Positions 63,921 to 64,000 of a stretch of 64,000 nucleotides of DNA are shown here, one piece after another. Position 1 is the stretch's first letter, and each line of letters starts with the position of its first letter. Made by a program: the position numbers and the translations under genes. The notes beneath the pieces are model-generated. The model was not told where the DNA came from and made no database searches. It saw only the letters and a list, made by a program, of their open reading frames with translations. This DNA comes from Microbacterium hatanonis. GTDB lineage: Bacteria; Actinomycetota; Actinomycetes; Actinomycetales; Microbacteriaceae. The stretch spans positions 62,001 through 126,000 of the forward strand of contig NZ_VRSV01000002.1 in assembly GCF_008017415.1 (NCBI RefSeq), in the 5' to 3' direction.

Positions 63921-64000
63921 GGCGGCTCCTTCCGTCACCGAACTGAGCCCGAGATTAGAGCGCGCCGCGTGCTCGGCGCCGCGGGGTTGACACCGCGACG

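Noticed and set aside
63921..64000. Possible further gene at the right edge
   Set aside because: Only 80 bases; no start or family-like reading frame can be supported.

Overview
The window is high-GC DNA (roughly 70% by eye). It is packed with short-gap or 4-bp-overlapping genes, uses many GTG starts and shows TAnnnT-type -10 boxes. It also carries a MoxR/DUF58/transglutaminase/Ser-Thr-kinase operon, LCP, ECF and CUT1 systems, and shared-ATPase-style sugar transport. Together these point to an actinobacterium of the Microbacteriaceae, most likely Microbacterium or a close relative. I see no rRNA, tRNA, CRISPR array, IS element or prophage; this is mostly chromosomal backbone with a few accessory loci.

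Layout. 1-2106: NarL-type response regulator (cut by the window edge) and its histidine kinase, separated by three 62-bp tandem repeats that re-duplicate the regulator's start site. 2220-4643: membrane O-acyltransferase with SGNH domain. 4709-19240 (all minus): one long operon, a 2020-residue secreted/anchored cadherin-like plus fibronectin-III protein, then MoxR ATPase, DUF58, a transglutaminase-like membrane protein whose catalytic Cys position is Asp, PP2C phosphatase, FHA protein and Ser/Thr kinase. This looks like a phospho-signalling and envelope module. 19390-24290: UvrA2-like ABC protein, DEAD-box helicase, DNA-3-methyladenine glycosylase I. 24423-27224: LPATG-anchored surface protein. 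27477-29944: small unknown protein and an acyl-CoA oxidase.

30088-33547 is the most system-like accessory locus: a five-gene, overlapping operon with a WXG100-type small protein, a WXG-like/transmembrane/alpha-beta-hydrolase protein, two tandem paralogous lipoproteins and a 212-residue protein. I read it as a candidate type VII secretion-associated lipase/esterase with duplicated lipoprotein partners (possible immunity proteins). 33613-41863 is a carbohydrate-use locus: LacI regulator, CUT1 binding protein and two permeases, FAD oxidoreductase, and a divergent secreted beta-helix protein, with three similar operator-like palindromes placed at the promoters.

41871-52642: RecQ helicase, GNAT, pirin and pentapeptide-repeat genes. 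An ECF transporter follows, with fused double ATPase, a T component and two paralogous S components, then an LCP cell-wall ligase and a D,D-carboxypeptidase. 52751-54850: an Rv2578c-type radical SAM protein interrupted by a 346-residue LAGLIDADG intein placed exactly at the third Fe-S cysteine. 54948-63920: a second DEAD-box helicase with a long Arg/Asp-repeat N-terminus, aldose-1-epimerase, a DUF998 membrane protein overlapping tail-to-tail with an RND efflux pump, topoisomerase IB and a small KDPDMYEELR/Rho-N-like protein.

Scattered through the window are a family of nested intergenic palindromes (three sequence-related copies plus look-alikes). There is also a strikingly frequent 9-mer GGATGCTGC (18 copies by eye, 9 in each orientation), and a recurrent leaderless-promoter arrangement (TAnnnT, exactly 6 bases, start codon). 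All family names come from reading motifs; no database search was run.
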